From assembly GCA_002189035.1 (NCBI GenBank), contig NEEC01000011.1, positions 1,612,001 through 1,676,000 of the forward strand: DNA of 64,000 nucleotides, read 5' to 3'. Position numbers and translations under genes: made by a program. The DNA is from Utricularia gibba. Its lineage: Eukaryota > Streptophyta > Magnoliopsida > Lamiales > Lentibulariaceae. How positions within the stretch are numbered: the first letter of the stretch is position 1; each line of letters starts with the position of its first letter. This document shows positions 59,346 through 64,000 of the stretch, piece by piece. The notes under the pieces are model-generated. The model was not told the DNA's origin. It saw only the letters and a program-made list of their open reading frames with translations, and ran no database searches.

Positions 59346-59869
59346 ACTAAATTTTCAGAAACTAAGTATCTTTGTCTAATCTTGTCTCCAAAAGTCATTT
59401 ATCATTGTGAATATAAGTGGAGTTAGTATAAAACATAAAAAAACAAAAAGACACCATATAACTTTAATGAATTGGTTGGATTTGAAATGTTGTGCGAGAA
59501 GAAGAAAATTTTTCTCAAGAAAAACAATTTATGTGAAGAAAAATTCACATACACGGTGAAGATGAAGGTGAAAGTTGGTAAAGATGCAACGGAAGAGGAG
59601 ATGAGGAGATGAGGATAAGAGGGTGTAGGGTTTGAAAAGAGAGTTGGTATATATTTAATTGAGGTTGGTATATATTTAATTTTTTGAAGTATTTTTAATT
59701 TTTCCAACAATATTTGAAAAAATTAACTATAATTTTTTTTAATAAAGTCATGAGTATATTTTTACTAACAAAATAGGACATTACAACTACAAATTGCAAA
59801 GAAATAAATAATTAACAATTTATTATTACATAATTTTGACTTTCTAAGCATTGGACGTGGTTGCTATGC
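59346..59869. other. AT-rich spacer in the TE nest
   Basis: No domain in the minus-strand frame 59423-59710, which is low-complexity. Contains a short direct repeat, GAGGTTGGTATATATTTAATT-like, at 59640-59690. Confidence 0.4.
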
Positions 59870-60150
59870 TAAGCAACGCCTAGACATGCCTGGATGTCAC
59901 TTACAAATCATAAGCAGCGCTCAAGGATGCTATGGGCATTGCTTATGGATATAAGCGACGCCCAGAAACGCATTGAGCATTGGTTCATAATGCCATGGGT
60001 GCTACTTAGATGTATAAGCAGCGCCCACCACCACCTTTGGGTGATGCTTCATGATATGAACAACGCCCATCATAGCCAAGTGTCACCTAGAAATATTCGT
60101 AGCTTCCAACATTGTCGTGGGCACTGCTTACGTGTCTATGCGGCGCCCAA
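59870..60150. repeat. Degenerate tandem/inverted repeats built on TAAGCAGCGCCCA and TGGGCNTTGCTTA
   Basis: TAAGCAGCGCTCA (59910), TGGGCATTGCTTA (59934), TAAGCGACGCCCA (59950), TAAGCAGCGCCCA (60016) and TGGGCACTGCTTA (60118) alternate in direct and inverted order with spacers of about 20-40 bases, so the block can fold back repeatedly. The plus-strand frame 59894-60157 runs through it and is not a gene. Confidence 0.65.
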
Positions 60151-60309
60151 GAGGTGAAAGAGTGCTGTTTTGTGTATGAGAGTGTAAAATAATTTATATG
60201 ACATTCTTTACAATACAATAATAATGACATGCTAATTCATTTTTTACTTACAGAGAAAAAACCCATAACTCTTTCAAACTTAGACTTTTTTCCATGAACA
60301 CTCTATGTA

Positions 60310-62640
60310 GTAGAGGTGCTGGACTCGTGTGTATCATACATCCGTTGTGTCATAGAATAATGCATCGATGATCTAGGTTGCACATTGATGGGGTATTGGT
60401 TCAGATGGGACGATGTCGGAAATGATGCACGATGTCTCTGTGACTGACTTTCTTGAGTGAACTATGTTTCAAGTGACTTGTCCCGTCTGCCCGTATATCG
60501 CCCCAATTTTCTACCTTGATAATCCATTGGCATTGTAAACCTCGTTAATTGGGGTCTCCCATAGTAGATATTTTTTTTACGACTGGAGTCATGGACCATT
60601 AAAAACGGTGCTGGTGGCCATCTATCCTCATATTGCAATGGCTGAATTTGATTCTCATATATTCGAATTTGTTAGTCAAGATGTAACATGGAATTGATCA
60701 CATCCTAAGGATCAATGTTTGGCATTCGGCATGCCTTCACAAATGAAGTTACAAGTGAGTATAATGTAAAAGATAAAATACATAATCAACAGAGTTGAGC
60801 ATGTACCTGCTGAGCATGAGAGCATGGAATTCCAAAGTTTTGCCACTTCCTACACTCTCACGTGCCTTGAATAACCATCACTATGAACTTCTTTTGTTTT
60901 TCATTTTTCCTGTGAGTAGTAACTAGAACCTTCTTTTGAGCATGATCAGCTACCTTTATTGATGCATGAGGGACTGGTTTATTTCAATGTGGGTATTGTT
61001 TATGAGGTTGGTCTGCGAACATAATGTGTCGCTGTCATTGATGTTGTGTCTTTTTTAATCTATTAGAAAAGTAGTGCTCACATCGCGCTAATGTAGCCTG
61101 CTCATAAAAAGGAAAACATTGGTAACTATATTTGTGGATATGCATCTAGAATTAATGGTACTTGTTCCAATGAGCACAGGGGTAGGTGTCTCGCGCCCTT
61201 CAATACTCCATTCATACCTTCAACTTGATTTGTTGTTAAGGTCCTGCATCTACATAATATGCAATAATGTAGATTAAACATTAGATGAGCACGAAAATAT
61301 TCATGACTGCACCTTGCTCCTCCATCATACGCTAGAGTCCAGGATTCAGGTTGTAATCGATTCAGGTACTCCCATGCTTCTGGGTGTATTTTGTAAATTT
61401 CTTCCATTTAGAGGCTCAACTTATTTGTCGATGTGGCATACACAGCTTTCATAAATATTTCACGCATACGTGGAAATTTGCCATACTTTCTGAGAAATTT
61501 GGACCGCAGGTGACATATACAATATCTATGAGAATCCTATAGTTAGACATGAATGCCCTAACTTTTGGTGTTGTATTTTCTATAGAGGGGCACCAGTCTG
61601 ATATAATGCAACATGCCCTGTGCAACCACATGTCGATCCAATAATTGAATAAACCAATGTCACGAGTCATCATTTTCACTGTCAACAACCACAAATGCAA
61701 GAGGCAAAAGAAGACTAGAAGCGTCAACTGTTACAGCAATCAATAATTTATGAGAGTATCGCAATACAGGTGGGTGGCATCCACCATGATCATAGGTCGA
61801 CAAAAATGGAATGCCCGAATGCATTGTCCAAAAGACCAAAATACATATTTCAATACCTTGGTTTCATATACATCCGACTGCCTATATTGATATTCCACAA
61901 TGGTGCATGAATTTCTAAGTTGTACTTCCAAAAGAAATTGAGGTAGAAGGGGTACTGAAAACTCCCATGTCCCATAAATAATTTCATAGCTTTTTTGCAT
62001 GCCATACCATCCCGAGAGTAAGAGATACTATAGCTTGTTTTCTCTTTGATAACTTGTTGAACAATGGTAACTTTCATACCGAAGTCTACTTCAAGAAAAG
62101 GTCTTGCACATTCTGCTATATACGTCAGTGTGATATTTCGATGAGATAGTGACTTTGAACCCAGACGTTTACATGTGTGCAGCTCCTCTAGTGCAGCTAT
62201 CTTCCAAACAACATCACGAATGAAGTATGCACAACGAATCCGTCATTTGCATCTTTGCTCTTTCATCTTGTAACAACGATATTCGACATGCATCCCATCT
62301 TGCACTTTGTATGTCCTAAATTCACATCCAATTTTGATTGTGTACATCACCACTTCATTATGAAAGGTGTCCTTTGATGCAAATCTCTGATGTTTAGAGA
62401 AGGGAGAGCTTATCAAATGAAGAGGGTTTGTGACGTCCATGGAGTATTCATCTTCGTCTTCCAAGTTATTGATAATAAAAGATGGAGGTATCCATCATCC
62501 ATCTCCAACATTAGCTCGCCTATTTGATGATTCAAACATGATCATCTCGTCCTCTTCTTGTGTTTCCTCAGTTGCATGTTCATCTTCGTCAAGTGGCTCA
62601 TTGCCCTGAATATCAAAGTCGACATCGCAGTGTTGCATAT
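60310..62640 (-). pseudogene. Second MULE transposase, heavily decayed
   Basis: Minus strand. An acidic leader (DFDIQGNEPLDEDEHA) lies at about 62590. The MuDR N-terminal region (FSKHQRFASKDTFHNEVVMYTIKIG...FR.YK) is at 62243-62464, and KAMKLFMGHGSFQYP... at 61850-62000. VDATHLY (first Asp) is at about 61780, followed by LHRACCIISDW (second Asp region). EEIYKIHPEAWEYLNRLQP and WTLAYDGGARC with TTNQVEGMNGVLKGAR are at 61126-61407. A SWIM remnant, ECRKWQNFGIPCSHA, preceded by a stop, is at about 60815-60860, and a C-terminal tail (YEDRWPPAPFLMVHD) at about 60600. There are many stops and frameshifts. It is related to, but clearly older than, the 54-58 kb element. Confidence 0.85.
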
Positions 62641-63399
62641 AATCCACTAGAATGTCATTGCAACCTACAGGATCATCTATACATCGTACTCATGTGTTTC
62701 CTCACCTCCGCACATATAGATTATACAATAGTCAAGCTAAATTTCAGGAACAACACATTAAAAAAATTCTTTCGCTTTCTATGTCACCATACCTTCAATC
62801 ATTTCTTCTTCAGCACAGCAAATATTTAAATCAACGTTAAAGACATCTTCTGGGACTTGCTTTAACATGTGTTCCACGAAAAAGCCGAAACCATTTGTGC
62901 ATGGCTTGGATTGAAAGCATACAAAAAAATACAATCTACTGTAACTGGAAAACTCGAGTACAGTTAGAAGAAGAATAAAAAAACTGAATTATTATTCGGA
63001 TTTCGTTTTGTGCTGGGTCTATGCCTCAAACCGAATACAATTCTTCATGAAGAGAATTTAGTGAAATACAACTCTCAAATCTTCAGATGGATATTGGTGG
63101 TAGATCATAGGCTCTATAATTGTTCGAGTATTCAATTGCGTTACCTCCATAAAAGATCTTGGCGATGATGCTGCCGGTATTCATCTCCTTGTTTGCAAAG
63201 ATTGCAGCACTCACGTACTAACTTATAAATGAGAGGCTAGTATTGAGTGAAAGATGAAGAAGTATGAGAATACACTGTTGCGTGTCGTTTCCTTAACAAA
63301 TCTTAAATATAGATAAAACGTAAAAAAAAAGAAGCATAGTACGAATATTAATCTCAGGGAGTTGTTTTTCATGAAAACTGTTTTGTAAAAAAACTTCTA
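62641..63399. other. Unassigned DNA
   Basis: The plus-strand frames 62560-62829 and 62652-62840 are antisense to the acidic leader of the decayed MULE or random. Nothing else is recognised. Confidence 0.4.
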
Positions 63400-64000
63400 C
63401 AAAATGTCACGGTTTTGTAAAAGGGGGTTTTTGAAATGCAGAAATGAAAGATACAACCTTAGTGATGAACCTTGAGTACGGGATGTAGTTCCTAGGAAAG
63501 AGATTACATATCCTTCCTTTGTTCATCCTTGCCTCGGTTTTCATTGATTTCTTCCGAATAGTCTACTCTCCCTTACACTTTGATTGACAAAAAGGCACGG
63601 GAATAGTCTCATGTGATTCTCCCTTGGACGATTAAGAAGACAAGAAGATTGCCTTCGATTGCCTTCAAAACCGAATTGCACGCATGTGCCCAATTGTTGC
63701 CAATGGCCAGTGGTAGGCTCGAGGTCACAACCTGTCCACTGTCGTGATACTTAGGCCATAAACAATCTGCTACTTCCCTCGAACCGGCAGGGTTGGAATT
63801 GGTGCTCTTCACCTTGATCTTCAACAAAATCCGCGAGGAGTGGCCTGCTACTTATGGACCTTCACTATGAATCGTTACAGAAAGACTACAACAAAATACG
63901 TGGAAGTATGCGAAATCCGAAATGAATTTAGTGAAAAAACGAGTATATTGCTTAGGATTTGGAAGGAAACTCCATCTTCTTCCAGAAACTAAAAGGTTTT
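63400..64000 (-). mobile_element. Diverged gypsy-type LTR, minus orientation, cut by the window edge
   Basis: 63540-63840 parallels 150-540 in the same orientation: CTACTCTCCCTTACACT, AAAAAGGCACGGGAATAG, TTGCACGCATG, GTTGCCAATGG, CGAGGTCAC..CCTGTCCACTG, all in the same order. Similarity is lower than between the copies at 1-1234 and 50810-51938. Left limit uncertain. Confidence 0.5.

Noticed and set aside
59894-60157. An 87-aa plus-strand protein
   Set aside because: The frame runs through the fold-back GC-rich repeats and its composition follows the repeat period.

Overview
The window is nuclear DNA of a flowering plant, most likely a eudicot. It is AT-rich, its genes have GT-AG introns, its families are plant-specific (LOB-domain, TCP, STN7, PI4K-gamma, CML), and it carries much nested transposable-element (TE) DNA. 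I cannot name the species. Intact genes sit in a central gene island (about 20-42 kb), with duplicated and decayed sequence on the left and nested TEs on the right.

Left (1-23.3 kb): a head-to-head pair, a class II LOB-domain (LBD) gene on the minus strand and the thylakoid kinase gene STN7 on the plus strand, has been duplicated in tandem. Three LBD copies remain. Copy 1 (4099-4638) is open but lacks 9 codons of the LOB domain, copy 2 (9826-10390) is frameshifted, and copy 3 (17818-18377) looks intact. Only one STN7 is complete (20411-23244, 10 exons, 582 aa). Two other STN7 remnants lie at 1235-2061 and at 13080-17395. The second is split by a 3.8-kb Mutator-like element (MULE) with terminal inverted repeats (TIRs) and a degenerate target-site duplication (TSD). 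The left edge is an LTR of a Ty3/gypsy family that recurs at 50.8-51.9 kb and, diverged, at the right edge.

Centre (23.3-44.5 kb): ordinary single genes. They are a CYC/TB1-class TCP transcription factor (26307-27338, +), a small single-membrane-span protein of unknown function (31462-31827, +), a four-EF-hand calmodulin-like protein of the CML15/16/18 type (35390-35954, -), and a type II phosphatidylinositol 4-kinase gamma (39232-41028, -). The kinase reading frame is cut short by an apparent one-base loss in a short G run, which removes its conserved C-terminus. The spaces between are AT-rich, with short tandem repeats and no recognisable gene.

Right (44.9-64 kb): a TE nest. A dead Ty1/copia element (44.9-50.1 kb, -) contains a 1387-bp solo-LTR-like insertion with a GATCC TSD and an inverted piece of its own LTR. 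Next come a gypsy 5' LTR with its primer-binding site, then an older element holding an FCP1/NIF-like phosphatase pseudogene and a putative gypsy-type transposon domain. That older element was split by a young, nearly intact 5.1-kb MULE (53876-58975) with clear TIRs and an 11-bp TSD, whose main exon is spoiled by one in-frame TAG. A second, decayed MULE transposase follows (60.3-62.6 kb).

Functionally, STN7 (photosynthetic state transitions), CML and PI4K-gamma (calcium and phosphoinositide signalling), TCP and LBD (developmental transcription factors) are independent plant genes. Only the LBD/STN7 pair forms a structural unit. I see no CRISPR, operon or prokaryotic system, and I could identify no tRNA or rRNA by eye.
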